A stretch of 64,000 nucleotides of DNA, from assembly GCA_001949185.1 (NCBI GenBank), contig BDGG01000003.1:2521950-2585949 (forward strand), written 5' to 3'. A program made the translations under genes and the position numbers. Shown here piece after piece: positions 1 to 11,710 of the stretch. Source of the stretch: Ramazzottius varieornatus (taxonomy: Eukaryota > Tardigrada > Eutardigrada > Parachela > Ramazzottiidae). Every line of letters begins with the position of its first letter. Positions within the stretch are counted from its first letter, which is position 1. The notes beneath the pieces are model-generated. The model worked only from the letters and a program-made list of their open reading frames with translations. It was not told where the DNA came from and searched no databases.

Positions 1-226
1 TGATCCCGATTGCAATCGAATAGTGATCCGAATTAGAAATTAAATACATAAGACTGCATAAGAATCACTTTGCTATTTTCATATTATTTTGCAGTCTCTA
101 AAGTCCAGACTGGTATTAGTCGTATATATAGATTTGGGCTGTGGGCAAGGTTCCTCAGAAGTCTGGGGTCATGGCGTAGAGGCACAGCTGATGAAATCTG
201 AGAAGGGCAAGGGAGGGTTTCGGGTT

Positions 227-580
227 NNNNNNNNNNNNNNNNNNNNNNNNNNNNNNNNNNNNNNNNNNNNNNNNNNNNNNNNNNNNNNNNNNNNNNNNNN
301 NNNNNNNNNNNNNNNNNNNNNNNNNNNNNNNNNNNNNNNNNNNNNNNNNNNNNNNNNNNNNNNNNNNNNNNNNNNNNNNNNNNNNNNNNNNNNNNNNNNN
401 NNNNNNNNNNNNNNNNNNNNNNNNNNNNNNNNNNNNNNNNNNNNNNNNNNNNNNNNNNNNNNNNNNNNNNNNNNNNNNNNNNNNNNNNNNNNNNNNNNNN
501 NNNNNNNNNNNNNNNNNNNNNNNNNNNNNNNNNNNNNNNNNNNNNNNNNNNNNNNNNNNNNNNNNNNNNNNNNNNNNNNN
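227..580. other. assembly gap (N run)
   Basis: A run of 354 unknown bases. Reading frames that cross it have no support. Confidence 0.99.
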
Positions 581-824
581 TGACTGCCAGTGACTGGACT
601 CGTTGTGTGGCTTGCGACGATTCCCACTTGGCAAAGATGGCTCCGAGCAATGTCCTCTTCCGTTATCAAGCGCAGATCAGCCCATTTGTCTTTTGCCAAC
701 CTGGAGTAACACCAGCACAATGAGCTAATCTGCGCTTGATAACGGAAGAGGACATTGCTCGGAGCCATCTTTGCCAAGTGGGAATCGTCGCAAGCCACAC
801 AACGAGTCCAGTCACTGGCAGTCA
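581..824. repeat. long inverted repeat, about 100-bp arms
   Basis: The left arm (581-680) is nearly the exact reverse complement of the right arm (about 724-824), with a spacer of roughly 43 bp. The left arm touches the N gap, so this may be the end of a fold-back element or MITE, or an assembly artefact at a palindrome. No coding function is assigned; the open frames here are translations of the arms. Confidence 0.85.
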
Positions 825-1004
825 GCAGGTATGATGAAGTCATCGTTATAGCCTGTAGCTACATGGTACTTGGTCGTATTTCTTCCGACGTTTCGTTAAC
901 GTAGATCTTTTGCCAGAGATCGGATCGTTTCCGGAATTCTTTCCCCGTATGTAGGGGAAGACAGCGTTTTCTTTACCGCTACTGAGAGTCTGTAGTCGCT
1001 GAGA

Positions 1005-3764
1005 ATGTTCAAATCAAACGCTGGATTTACCAAGAATTTGGACAGAGCCACAAGTAATCTTCTTCTCGCTCCTGATTGGGATTCCATCCTGGCCATCTGT
1101 GATACCGTTCGAGCTGGGGATGTTGCACCAAAGACTGCTGTAGAGGCTATACGAAAGAAAATCCAGGACAAAAATCCTCATGTGGCTGTCCACGCTTTAC
1201 AGGTAACGTTTGAACCATATTAGTTAGGTCGGTCCCCTTGGTTTGCCTGTGTGACGTCACGGGTCATGAGCAAAGTCAGTGGGGGACCGACTCGGCGCTA
1301 TTGCCTCGAAGGGGTGTGTCTCGTGCATCGTCATCGTGGCAGTATTCTAGTTCTACGGTGTTCTCTTCAGGTGCTGGATGCGGTGGTCAAGAATTGCGGA
1401 AAAACAGTCCATGATGAAGTCATCACAATGGCTTTGATGGAAGAGCTACGTGACATGGCGAAGAAGAGTCCCGAAGAAGTACGGAACCGAGTACTGGAGG
1501 TGATTCAGTGTTGGGCTCATGGCTTCCGAGATAAGCCTCAGTACAGAATCGTCCAAGACACCGTGAACCTGATGAAGTTGGAAGGGTACAAGTTTCCGGC
1601 CATGAAAGCTGCCGATGCGCTGTTTGTGGCAGAGTCTGCACCAGAATGGCAGGAGGGTGATTGCTGTCACAGATGTCGCACTAACTTCAACATAGCCAAT
1701 CGGAAGCACCATTGCCGAAATTGTGGGCAGATCTTCTGTAACAAGTGCTCGGGGAAAGTCTCGGCTTTGCCCAAGTTTGGGATTGAAAAGGAAGTAAGGG
1801 TTTGTGACACGTGTCATGACTTGTTGAATCAGTCTGCGAGAATTAGTCTAGTCGAAGCTTTGAAGGCGAAGGAGAACGAACTTCCGGCCGAATATTTGAA
1901 CAGTCCACTCGCAAAGGTAAAATGTTCCCGTGTTCTCCTGTCTGCTAATTTTAACAACCGTTCTGTTTTCAACAGGAAGCGCAGACTGCTCCGAAGAAAA
2001 CGGAGTCGGAAATCCAAGAGGAGGAAGAACTTCAGTTGGCTTTGGCCATTTCGCAGAGCGAAGCGGAAGCGAAGAAAAACCAGCAGAAGGGAAAGAACTT
2101 CCACAACCTTAGCTTGGCGAAACCGGAAGTCCAACCGCAATTGTCAGAAATCAAGGAAGACATTCCTTCGGCATCGCCCCGGATGAATGGTGACTTGGAT
2201 AAGTACCTTAACCGACAGTACTGGGAGCAGAAGCAGAAGGAACCGCTGCAGACTGCAGGAGGTACCGGACGACAGAACGAACCGTCCGCACCAACGCCAT
2301 CATCTACTCCGTGTAAGATATCACAAGCGTCGTTTGTATGGAAGGTCTTTATTGACCTGCCCTTTTTTCTTTGTAGCTCTTTTCGGGACGGCGCGTTCAA
2401 GCTCAAGCAAGTCCGAAGACTCCTACCAGAATGGTGACGCTGATGAGACTTATCAGTTCATAGCAGCGCTTAAAACCCAGATTGGTGTATTTACGAACCG
2501 GATGAAGTCCAATGTGAACCGAGGTCGGCCCTTAGCTAACGATCCTACGATCACTTCCTTGTTCAACAGCCTCTTGCCCATGCGCCATCAGCTAATGGAA
2601 TACATTCAGGTACGGTATCCTTCCGCGATGTGAATGCTTACGAACATAATTTTGTTGATCAGTCTATTTTACTTTCAGGGTCAGGAGCACTGGAAAGAGT
2701 ACTACGAAAGGCTCCAAGAAAAACTGACGCGTTTGAGAGAGGCCAGAGAAGCGTTGGACGTTCTTCGGGAAGAACATCGAGAGAAAATGCGTCTTGAAGC
2801 CGAAGAACGTCATCACGAGAAGCAGATGCAGATGGTAGCCAAGTTGGATGCTTTACGGTTGAGGAAGCGGGAGTATCTGGAACATCAGCGACAGATAGCG
2901 TATCAACAGATGCAAGTGCAGGAGCAAGAGCTGATGCGCCGAAAGCAGATGTCGACTTACCAGCCATTCGCATATGTGCCAGGAAGCCTCCAAGCTGGAC
3001 AGCGACTGAATGGTCCACCTGGACTCCCTGGACAAAGTCCCTTCATGCCCATACAGCAGATGGGCGCTCCACAACAAGTAAGTGTAGTCGCCCTATGAGC
3101 CCGCGACGGGAGACGGAATACACAGGGTGCGTTTTGTCTGCAAGCCCTTCAGACAATGTCCTTATACAGAAATGTCACCTTGGTCTGGATATCTTTTTCT
3201 GCCAGCGGTTCATGTTATGGATATGTGTAGCACAAGCCTGGTTTTGCAGAAGAAGCTTTCTTTGTCCAGGTTGCCGGACTGCCGTACGGTGGAATGCCTA
3301 GCTATCAACACCCTGGTCAAGTCGCGCACCAACCACCACAGCAAATCTATCACCCCATACCACAACACGCTACGCAACCAACCGTCAACGGAAATTCCGG
3401 TGTACATCAACAACAGACAACTCCTCACTTGAACAACGCTGCTTATCCAGGAACGGCTCAAGTAGCACCGGGAACTGTCTACGCTTCGTCCTTCCAGCCT
3501 CAACCAGCCCAAGTAAACCAGGGTGCTTACACTGGCATAAAGCAAGGCTTCCAACCGATTCCCCAAAACCCACCAGTTTTCTACCATCAGGTACCACAGC
3601 AGCCTTACCCTCATGCCACAGTACCTGGACAAGGACAGTACCCGACTGCAGGAGCGCAGCAGTACGGACAACCGACGAGCGAACATCCACAAATCCAGCT
3701 ACAGCAACAGCAGTCTCAGCAGCCTGCACCAGTAGAAGAAGAACTTCTGATCAGCTTTGATTAG
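1005..3764 (+). CDS. HGS: Hepatocyte growth factor-regulated tyrosine kinase substrate (Hrs, ESCRT-0)
   Basis: Hrs binds ubiquitinated cargo and PI3P on early endosomes and recruits ESCRT-I for multivesicular-body sorting. Six exons join in phase: 1005-1202, 1371-1916, 1976-2312, 2377-2609, 2679-3077 and 3270-3764, giving 735 aa (the human protein is slightly longer, near 777). Domains in order: VHS (about residues 1-140, with [13 protein letters not shown]); FYVE zinc finger (about 160-222, with CxxC pairs and the RKHHCRNCG basic patch that binds PI3P); a ubiquitin-interacting motif (about 260-280, [12 protein letters not shown]); an Arg/Glu-rich helical region that should pair with STAM; and a Pro/Gln/Tyr-rich tail. 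The last residues, LLISFD, resemble the C-terminal clathrin box of Hrs. The start is the first ATG of the VHS frame and aligns with the family N-terminus. The model looks intact. Confidence 0.96.
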
Positions 3765-4081
3765 AAAAGTTTTCTTGCTCGTGTTTTTTCGCCGAGTTTG
3801 TTTGTCGCGTACATTTTTGATCATCGCTTTTTATTTCCGGAAAGTTCTAGAACCGCAGCACGATTGCAAGGCTGTAAGCTTGATCTTCAGGTTCATCTGT
3901 GAACATATGAATATCATTCGAATTATGGAAGTTGTTTGTCACCGCTCTATAAAGTGAGAAACAGAATTTTCACTTTTCCAGATTTTTGGGAGAAAATCCA
4001 TCAATATAGAACCATTACCAAAGTTAAAATCATTACTAATCAATCATCATTACTAAAGGTACTAATCATTACTTTACTTAC
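3765..4081. other. spacer after HGS
   Basis: AT-rich 3' flank of HGS. I see no gene here; it presumably holds the HGS 3' UTR. Confidence 0.6.
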
Positions 4082-4570
4082 ATGGAAATATTTACATGGA
4101 AATGGACGAGTGAGCACCTGGACGAAGGCGGAAATATTTCAGCACAAGTTCCGGCGGTTCTGGAACCACTAGGACTTTCGCGGGACGATGGACTGAGACC
4201 TGATGGGAAGACCATGATACCTTGGAAGAATGGGAAGGAATTAGTTTGGGATGTGACTGTGGTAGATACATTGGCGAAGTCCTACGTCGGAAAGACAAGC
4301 GAGAAGGTGGGAGCTGCCGCCGAAGACGCAGAAGAGAAAAAGATCGAGAAATACCAAGGCATCGCTTCACAGTACCTCTTCGTTCCTTTGGGATTCGAGA
4401 CCTTCGGATCTTGGGGACCTGCAGCGACGGAATTGATCAACGCGATCGGGACGAAGCTTGTTGAGTTTTCTTTTGAGACTAGATCTCTTCAATACTTGAA
4501 ACAGCGCTTGTCGCTTGACATACAGCGAGGTAATGCTTTTATTTGTTATGGTTACTGCGAAGGAGACTAA
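4082..4570 (+). mobile_element. retroelement-derived C-terminal fragment (endonuclease-like)
   Basis: A 162-aa open frame with the pattern GLSRDDGLRPDGKTM..VWDVTVVDTLA followed by GAAAEDAEEKK..YLFVPLGFETFG..QRLSLDIQRGNA. From memory, this is a repeated C-terminal module of invertebrate retroelement proteins. The RPD plus downstream Asp spacing resembles a restriction-like endonuclease active site. No reverse transcriptase domain is seen upstream, so this is a 5'-truncated copy. The endonuclease reading is inference. It sits just downstream of HGS and just upstream of a hAT-like repeat. Confidence 0.6.
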
Positions 4571-4669
4571 AAGACTCGAAAACACATTTTACGTTTTGAA
4601 TCTTAGGAAGGGAACAACCGTGTCCACGTAACTTGTTGATTTTGATTTAGTCTCCTGTTTCATTGTGGT

Positions 4670-5260
4670 TAGCGCTGGCAAAAGTACGATAAAGTTCGAT
4701 ACGATATTTTCGATACAATATCGGCGGATATTTTATTGCGGTCTTCGATATTCATTCGATATCGATATTTCGATACGATATTTTTCCGATACTGTACTTT
4801 CGATATATCGTATATCGCAGCGACATATCGATATTTCTGGAATTTCAGTTTTTCGGAATTTCGCTGGTCCAAGCCCAAAAATTCAAGAAACCGATTTCGA
4901 CATAGAGTATTAGTGAGATCGAGAGCGTCGGATGCAGCAAAGACACGATTATACCAAGACTTCAAACACTTGGAAACCTGGACAGAATTAGTACCAGAAC
5001 CGAATGGGCGGAGTGTGCTCGGTACACCATGGCCAAAATCAAGTCTTCGAAATCAACCATGGTCTTCCGTAAACGAGATATCACTGGCGAGTTTGCCATT
5101 CAGCAAAATACCGATATATCGAAAATATATCGATATAGCGCGATACGATATCGCCGAATATTTTATTGCGTTTTTCGATACGAGCTTCATATCCATATTT
5201 TCGATACGATATCTGGCGCATATTTTATCGTAAAGATTCGATATATTTCGATACGATATC
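4670..5260 (+). repeat. non-autonomous hAT-like element, copy 1 (3' truncated)
   Basis: Begins tagcgctggcaa and carries arms rich in the tandem word tcgatacgatat on either side of a non-AT core. It matches 11711-12327 in reverse orientation; the long shadow frame (4736-5233) translates identically in both copies. Copy 1 lacks the final 25 bp or so, including the terminal inverted repeat, and instead abuts a 23-bp stretch (5259-5281) also found in the Helitron-like ORF at 11465-11487. Confidence 0.8.
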
Positions 5261-5965
5261 AGTCGTCTGTTACCGAGCGGCAGTCAACTCGGGCACAAGA
5301 GAACAACGAGCGAAACTTCGCACGACTTCGTGAAAAGCGAGAGTTGGAAGACAAGCGATCAAGAGAAGACAGAGATGTCGCAGATAGGTATGCTGGGGAA
5401 GACAGTCGTCGTGTTCTCGATCGTAAGCAAGAAGACTCAGATTTCGAGCAGCGAGCTCCTGACTACTGCGCCATGTATCGTGGTAAAGATCTTGTTTAGG
5501 CTTTCTCTACTGGTTTGGTTACAGTACGGGACGCGATTCTGTCCGGTCGGTCTTACCATTACTGTATGGCTGATTGATGGCATTCCGGTTCAGTCGAAAC
5601 CTGCCCTGGTAAACGTTAGTACGGTAGGGTTGTGGCCACTGAACAAGTCAAGTGTTATGCCCCTTGGCTTTTGGTTTCCATGTTTGATTTTTAGATGGCC
5701 CATAACTCTGTCGTGTTGACGACCGGACAGAATCGTGTCCTGAAGTGTACGTCCTTTCAGTTTTTCCTGTAGCACTTGTGGCTCTTTGGTGTCACTGTTG
5801 GTGCAGTATTTTTGACGGTCTTTCTTTTTTTAATAATTACAACGGTAAATCGAAAATGAAGAAGAAAAGTAACATTGGTGCGATGGAAAAACACAGGATG
5901 GAATAGTTCATCGTACAGCAATAATTAGTAGCAGTTGGAATTCCAACGCTTGGAGATCCAACATC
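5261..5965. other. unassigned transposon-cluster DNA
   Basis: Contains a charged Arg/Glu-rich frame (about 5260-5499, + strand) that I cannot assign; it looks like low-complexity N-terminal sequence from a mobile-element protein. The rest shows no gene or clear repeat. Confidence 0.4.
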
Positions 5966-7640
5966 TTTCAGCAACAGTAATATCTAGCATTTCGTTCAAA
6001 AAAACGTTTCTGTTCCAATCTTTCACCGCCAAGTCGATTCTTTTCACCGGCTGTAGCATCACCTGCTGTCGATAACAGTCTTCCCGATGGCGCCGAAGAG
6101 CATTGTATTGCCAGAACATCCAAAGCGAAAGCAATCAGCTCAGGATACTCAGTTGTATTTTGTAACCAGAACTTGTTTGGTTCGCTCTTCTGTGGGCAGG
6201 CGGCTGCAGTTGCTGAGAGCATGTAAGAGTTTAACTGACGTTCTATAGGCAACTGCTGTTGTTCTGCTGTAGTATTCACTGGAGCACGAGCCAGAAGTTC
6301 CGTGAGGTACGAAAACCCGTCGTCGTCACCGACGACCTTGGACTGAGGTTGATCGTGATCTAGAAACAAAGACGATGAGTTGGAATTCTAACATTTGGAA
6401 CTCCAAAGAGAGTTTAGTCACCAGTATTCGTGGAACCAGAAGAATCATCGTTGACAGTCGAATTCCACTTTTTGCCGTACTGCAGAACACCTTTCATTGC
6501 AATGGTTTGCTCCTTCTCCGTCAGATGTCGGCGTAGCGCTGGATGTATCAGAGTTGCTACCATCATGATGGGATCGAACGTTAAGTGTTCAGGGTTCAAC
6601 CATACACCGAAGCGTGCCACTATGTCGACTTGCATGTCTACATAGAAAGGATTAGATAGTGCTGTTTTGATTCGTTATCGAGAATTAAATACTTCTAATC
6701 AGCGGGAAAAAAGGATCCTTAATTCCATAGGAGCCCAGGTCTAACTCTTCAGCCCAAGTCCTCATATGGGATAGAGGAGCCGGAATGTCTTTCAGATGAG
6801 GTATGATTTTATGGATGGTATTTTTCTTTTCAGCCTGCATTCGAACCATAATCTGAAAAGCACACCATGTTTCCGTTGGATTTCCAACTGTTGGAAATCC
6901 AACAATTTGCGATGTTCACTTACCAGCTTGAACTTGCCAAGGAACTTGACAATTCCTTTCAGCACTAGCCATTCACCTTGAGATAAGTTAGGTACTTCGA
7001 CTAGTTTCTCAACCACGATAACCGTTTCTGCAGCAGCCTGAATTTTGACCATTCTTTCCCCCATCAGAAGAGTGCTGGACCATCGTGTCGTATTGTCTGA
7101 GATGAGCTTCGGACCGCCAGTCCGCGCCATAAGTGCAGCGACGGCGGTGTGAGAATGGCCGAAGCTATTTACAATCGCGCGAACTTTCGCCATGACATCC
7201 TTGATCGGCGGACTCTTCTCGAACAACTTGACCACGAGCTGTAGAGTGTGCAAGAAGCACGGATATCGGGAGTACTCGGTGAAAAGGTTTAAAGCTTCCA
7301 ACTCGAAAGCATCAAACCCTGCCGCCATCTCATCAACTTCCTCGTCGTCTTCCAGTGGTTCCTACTCATCCGGCATACGTTGGACCATCGCTTCTTCCGT
7401 AACACATTCTTCTAACTTCTTATCGTACAGCTTGAAGGCGGCAATCATGTTGGATGCGTTGTCCGTCATGACGACTGATACTTTTTCTGGATTGTTACCC
7501 CATTTCTCCAATTCCTGTTTGATGAGTTCGTACACATTCTTGGCTTTATGTGGGGGCGGAAATGAGACACAGCCCAGGTAGAAATTTCCGCCGGTCCGGT
7601 CAAGTCCACCGTCGTCTTAGGCTGAGTCCTCCTCTCCTTT
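5966..7640 (-). pseudogene. hAT-family transposase, decayed
   Basis: Read on the minus strand, the region gives hAT hallmarks in order. Near 7600-7440: a GNFYLGCVSFPPPHKAKN segment, then VVMTDNASNM. At 7328-6800: YPCFLHTLQLVVK, RWSSTLLMGERM and LSQGEWLVLKGI. At 6635-6414: a linker. At 6330-5966: the C-terminal dimerisation domain (KFW..TEYPELIAFALDVLAIQCSSAPSGRLLSTAG). hAT transposases cut and paste DNA with an RNase H-like DDE core. The frame is broken by an in-frame stop near 7362 and by frameshifts, and segments lie in different frames, so it is unlikely to be functional. No BED finger is convincingly seen at the N-terminus. Confidence 0.85.
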
Positions 7641-7762
7641 ATAGCCTGCTTCTTCGGCTTGGTGGAGCTTGGCCCTGTCTGACTTTTTCGCTTCTGCCTA
7701 TTTTTCTTGGGATTGGTCATGGCTGATGCTAAAATTATACGGCCGAGAACCAAAACTACCAA

Positions 7763-8633
7763 TTGAAGTACGAACGGTAGGAAAAGAAGAGCAAACTGCG
7801 AGTCTCACAGATATCACTATATTCAAATCAAGTCGAATAATCAATGCACCAAATTCACGGTATGAGATTACGTAATCGAGTACGTCAATTTAACTGAAGC
7901 TGAAATTTAGAATATCTATCTCTTGTACTGATTAACCAGCTCTCGTCCGGGATAATATTTACTAAGGGATTCTCATGGTACAATTCACTGTGGATTTGCT
8001 AGGCATCTTGCCATAATTAAAATTCGAAGCCCAGCTCTTCCGAATTTTAATTATTTTAATTGCTGCAAGGACGGATTTCAATTACCTATTTTACTATTGA
8101 CTTGTGGGTCTAATTTTACTGTAATTTCACTACATAGTAAAATTCTTCGTCTCGATTTCATAATTTTAATTATTATATTAAAATTCAAAAATCCCAGTTT
8201 TTCAGCTATTTTCAATTATCTATTTCCATTAGTAGAATAACACTGCTGGCCTTCCAGCGGAGCTTTAGAATGAATAAGTCACCGCTTGAGTCATCGTAGA
8301 AAGCTGTTCAGGCATTCTAAAGCCCTTAAATTGGGGAAACCATGGCAAGCCTGAGCCTATGGCGGAAAGATCAAAGTTCATTCACTTGTGATATTGCTCA
8401 GCTGGGTTGAGTTCGTACGTGATTCAAGTACGTCGGATGCTACTCGTGTTATGTTATTCGGCGTCCGTTACTTCATTGCCGTTTATGCGTTTTGCGTTTC
8501 CGTGAAGTTGTTGCGGCTCGGGTTTCATGGTATTCAGTATGTGTTGTTGTGTTTCATTGCAGGTTTGGGCTTTTGTTTCCGGTGGATAGTTGGGGAGTAT
8601 GGGTGTTTCGTGGTGCGAAGGGATATCAGTGAG
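7763..8633. other. AT-rich spacer
   Basis: Repeated aatttaatt-type words near 8030-8230 and no recognisable gene. The open frame before 8634 is only the upstream extension of the THAP reading frame. Confidence 0.5.
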
Positions 8634-9776
8634 ATGTTTGGGAGAAGCTGTGTTGTGTGTGGGTACCGTTACAGGTGGACTGGGACTCGAAGGTCCTTGT
8701 TCCCGTTTCCTGATGATTCGGGAGGTACGGGGAATTGGTTGCGTGCGTTGAATATTGCGGTAGAGTTTTCTGACCAGCGGTATGTTTGCTCACATCATTT
8801 CGGTCCATTGTGAATCATTGGTGGTAGACAGGGAAAGTTGATTTATGGAGCGGTTCCGTTGGAGTGTGATGGATTGTGTCCCTTAAAGGGTGGAGACGGC
8901 AAGATGGTTCAGTCAAGAAAGGGTCAAGAAAGCGATAGGGTTATTTTGGTAGAAGAGGGCGAGATTTGTTATGCGATGACAGATGCTGCTGAATTTCCCG
9001 TAAGGAATAGTGACACTTGGTTGGCCGAGGTAAGTTCTGGTAAGAATGAAAGCATCGTGGAAGGTGTCAAGATGGGTGTTAGAGAGAAGAAGGAAAAGGA
9101 AGTGTTATGTGATTCTTTTGGGCAGGTTTATAAGAAGCGTGTGTATGTGAAGTGGGATTATTGTGGTTGCTGGTTTGAAGTGTGCAGAAAGCCTAATTTG
9201 CGTATTAATGGGTCGGGCAGTCATCCAGAATTAAAAGGAGAGAAGTTACCGTGTTTGAAATGCCAAAGATTTCGCAAGTGTAATGGGGATGATTACTGCA
9301 AATATAGTAATTGGCTGAATAATTTAGATCCAGGGCCAATGCCACGAGTGTTGAATCTTGGGTATATGGAACTTCAAGCTGTTCGTATTTATCCAGCCGT
9401 TTTTTAGCATTGTGAAATGTGTTTTCCTGTCGATGACTCAAGTGAAAGGCCAGTCTGTTCATGTCGCTTTCCTTTTTGAAGGTTTCTCAGAAAAAGGGTG
9501 CGAATAGTGAGAGCGAGTCGAAAAAGTATTCTGCTAATGACTATGTTGTCTTTGAGACCTTGTCATTTCTGAAGCATAATAACGAGAAATACAGAGAAGT
9601 GGATTTGGCTCACTTGACGGAGCAGTTGGAGGCAACGAAGTTAAAGAGAGGTAGTGAAGATTGAGATCTATGACTCTCATGCTTTGATCTATTTAAAGAC
9701 GCCTGTGCCGAAGGCAGATTCAGACAGGTTTGGTTATGACAAGGCTCGTGAGAAGCGTATACTATACTGTATTACC

Positions 9777-11440
9777 TCCGATAATTTATGTACGTCACAG
9801 CTATCTCTCGTGTAATGAAGTTTGCGATAAGTCGAGCCGAAATCTCTTCCACGTCAATGGAGTACGTCATTTCAGTTCTTTTATCGTACGGAGACATATA
9901 TCATGAGAAGCTGGACACTCAGACAAGAGGTAAAACTACGAGAAGTTCGACACATTAGACCGAGTCATCATCAAAACTAACCAGATTCTGCACAACTAAC
10001 AGAGCGGCAAAAGAATGTGTACTAGGAACAACTGCAGGAACTTCCGAATGAGCGTCTTGCCACTTCTCACTTGCAATCTTACATTTGTGAAAACCGTTCA
10101 CGACTGTGGAGGGTTTAACATCTTTCCAGGCTTCGATCGAACAGTCTACTGCATCGAATATCGTCAGCCCCATCACAAAATCTTCGACTCCGTTTACAAT
10201 GGGAATTCTTTCGAAGATACGCTGGAAAAGATGACGTTTATAACTATCTGTGAAGGTCTTGATGATACCGGCGTCCAATGGCATAGCCCGTGCGGTACAA
10301 TTTGGTGGAAAGTGAAGCATGACGTTTGATCGGGAAGAAACCTTATGAGCAATGAAGTTGTCCACAATCAGAAGAACGACACGGTTTTGCTTGACCATCT
10401 CGCCATTAAGCCAGTCCAGCCAGGAGTTGAATATGGCTGTGTTCATCCAGGCGGTACTGTTATAATAGTATGAAAACCTGTACTCGTCGACTGTAATATC
10501 AAGTACGGCATTCTTCTGAAAGGCTCGAGGTCGTTCGGCGGTACCGATCAAACTTTTCGCCACCGGGCAGAGCATAGAAGGAAGATAGTGATGCTATCTT
10601 TGCGACCTTCACACCAGTTTCTTGCTTTCCACCAACGACCAACGATCGAATCCCCACATTTCACCACCACAGTCCAGTCTCATCCCGGGGAAGAGGCAAT
10701 GAAAGTGGCAGCGTTTCGGAGGAAAACACGACGGATAGGTATGCGCTTGCTTCGGGCCCACTTCAGCACCTTCGAACATCTCTGTTCGATCTCGGGAAAC
10801 TGTAATTTCACGGTGATTCTCTTCCGTTTCCTCACGGCACTACCACCAGTTTTGAGAGTTGCAGCGACAGCGCTGGTCTTTTCGTAGGTCGACCGTATTC
10901 CGCTCTGTCATATCGAAACGATCCGCCAGATCGCCAGCTTTAGCCTGAAATAACAACAGAACTTGCTTGTTGACACGAAGCTAATATTTTGTGAGCAACT
11001 TACACCGTGATCCATCAAGTGGATGATCTAAGCTCGTCTTTCCAGTACGGTACTTTCCAATACAGCCGGCTTCCGTCGCTGGTTCTGATTATCTGGACGA
11101 TTCTTCAGCTTCCCCATTTCAACAGTAGCAGATACAAGAACTAAAGCAGTAGGACAACGGGAAAGGTGCCGGAATAAGCGTACGTTAAAGAGGGTAAACA
11201 CATCAGAAAACCGCCGGAAGTGCTATGGTCCAGTTTGTGAAAGAAGCCTTTGACTGAACAGCTGATTCACTAGTACTGGTACCGGACATGAGTGTCTACA
11301 GCTTTGCGCACTTGACTCACCTTCTTGATGGACTCCAGGGACGTCATAGACTCTCCGGCAAGTCAGCCATCGCAAACTCAGCATGTGGGTTTTTGTAGAA
11401 AACGTATCAGTGACGTACATAATTATCGGAGGTAATACAG
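9777..11440 (-). mobile_element. Tigger/pogo-type transposon, full length
   Basis: Bounded by inverted repeats of about 32 bp (left begins ctgtattacctccgataat, right ends ggtaatacag) and flanked on both sides by TA, the expected target duplication. It lies inside the Helitron-like frame; removing it and one TA rejoins that frame. It carries a decayed transposase on the minus strand. Confidence 0.88.
9955..10890 (-). pseudogene. Tigger/pogo DDE transposase (CENP-B/jerky type), decayed
   Basis: On the minus strand, 10890-10690 gives a CENP-B-like DNA-binding region (FPEIEQRCSKVLKWARSKRIPI). Upstream, near 10960-10880, a further HTH remnant reads AGDLADRFDMTERNTV. The open frame 10575-9955 has the DDE_1 core: RPRAFQKN, VVLLIVDNFIAHK (second Asp), then LHFPPNCTARAMPLDAGIIKTF (third acidic residue region). 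The N-terminal and catalytic parts are in different frames with a stop between them, so the copy is probably dead. Transposases of this family cut at TA sites. Confidence 0.82.
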
Positions 11441-11710
11441 TACAAAAGGAGGATGAGTTTGGCGTCAGTCGTCTGTTACCGAGCGGCTCAGTTCCAGTCT
11501 GGAGGATGAACGGGGATGTTAATTTTGTGGAGGAGAAGAGACATCCGAATTTATTCTGTGAAGGTATTGGTGGTGAATATGCGGATCAGAAGTTTGCGCT
11601 GAAACCAGTAGAGTATTATAAGCTGCGTTTGCTTAGTAGAGATACGCGATAGCAGAAGGATGTATCTTATGTTTTTCGTGCATTGAACGTGGTTCAGAGA
11701 TCGTTCTTGG

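Larger units (their letters stand above)
8634..11710 (+). mobile_element. Helitron-like ORF with an N-terminal THAP zinc finger (interrupted)
   Basis: The frame opens with a C2CH THAP finger: CVVCGYR, then FPFPDD, NWLRALNI, and CSHHF, followed after an in-frame TGA (8811-8813) by the typical GAVPL. Downstream come a Cys cluster (CLKCQRFRKC), LDPGPMPRVL, VKGQSVHVA and FLKHNNEKYREV, which match the region that precedes the helicase in Helitron proteins. After the Tigger insert (9777-11440) the frame resumes with HPNLFCEGIGG, KPVEYYKLRLLSRDTR and YVFRALNVVQRSF, resembling the Helitron helicase-like N-terminal domain. Rep and helicase motifs are not found; the ORF is cut at 11710 by another element. 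There is at least one premature stop and two one-base shifts at homopolymers (near 9400 and 9490). The domain assignment is from memory. Confidence 0.65.

Noticed and set aside
84-843. Long open frames across the N gap
   Set aside because: Most of each translation is unknown residues; the rest is the inverted repeat.
4736-5233. 165-aa frame repeated at 11764-12261
   Set aside because: It is the translation of the hAT-like repeat, full of Tyr/Arg/Ile from the tcgatacgat words, with no protein family.
10015-10329. Plus-strand frame inside the Tigger element
   Set aside because: Antisense shadow of the transposase.
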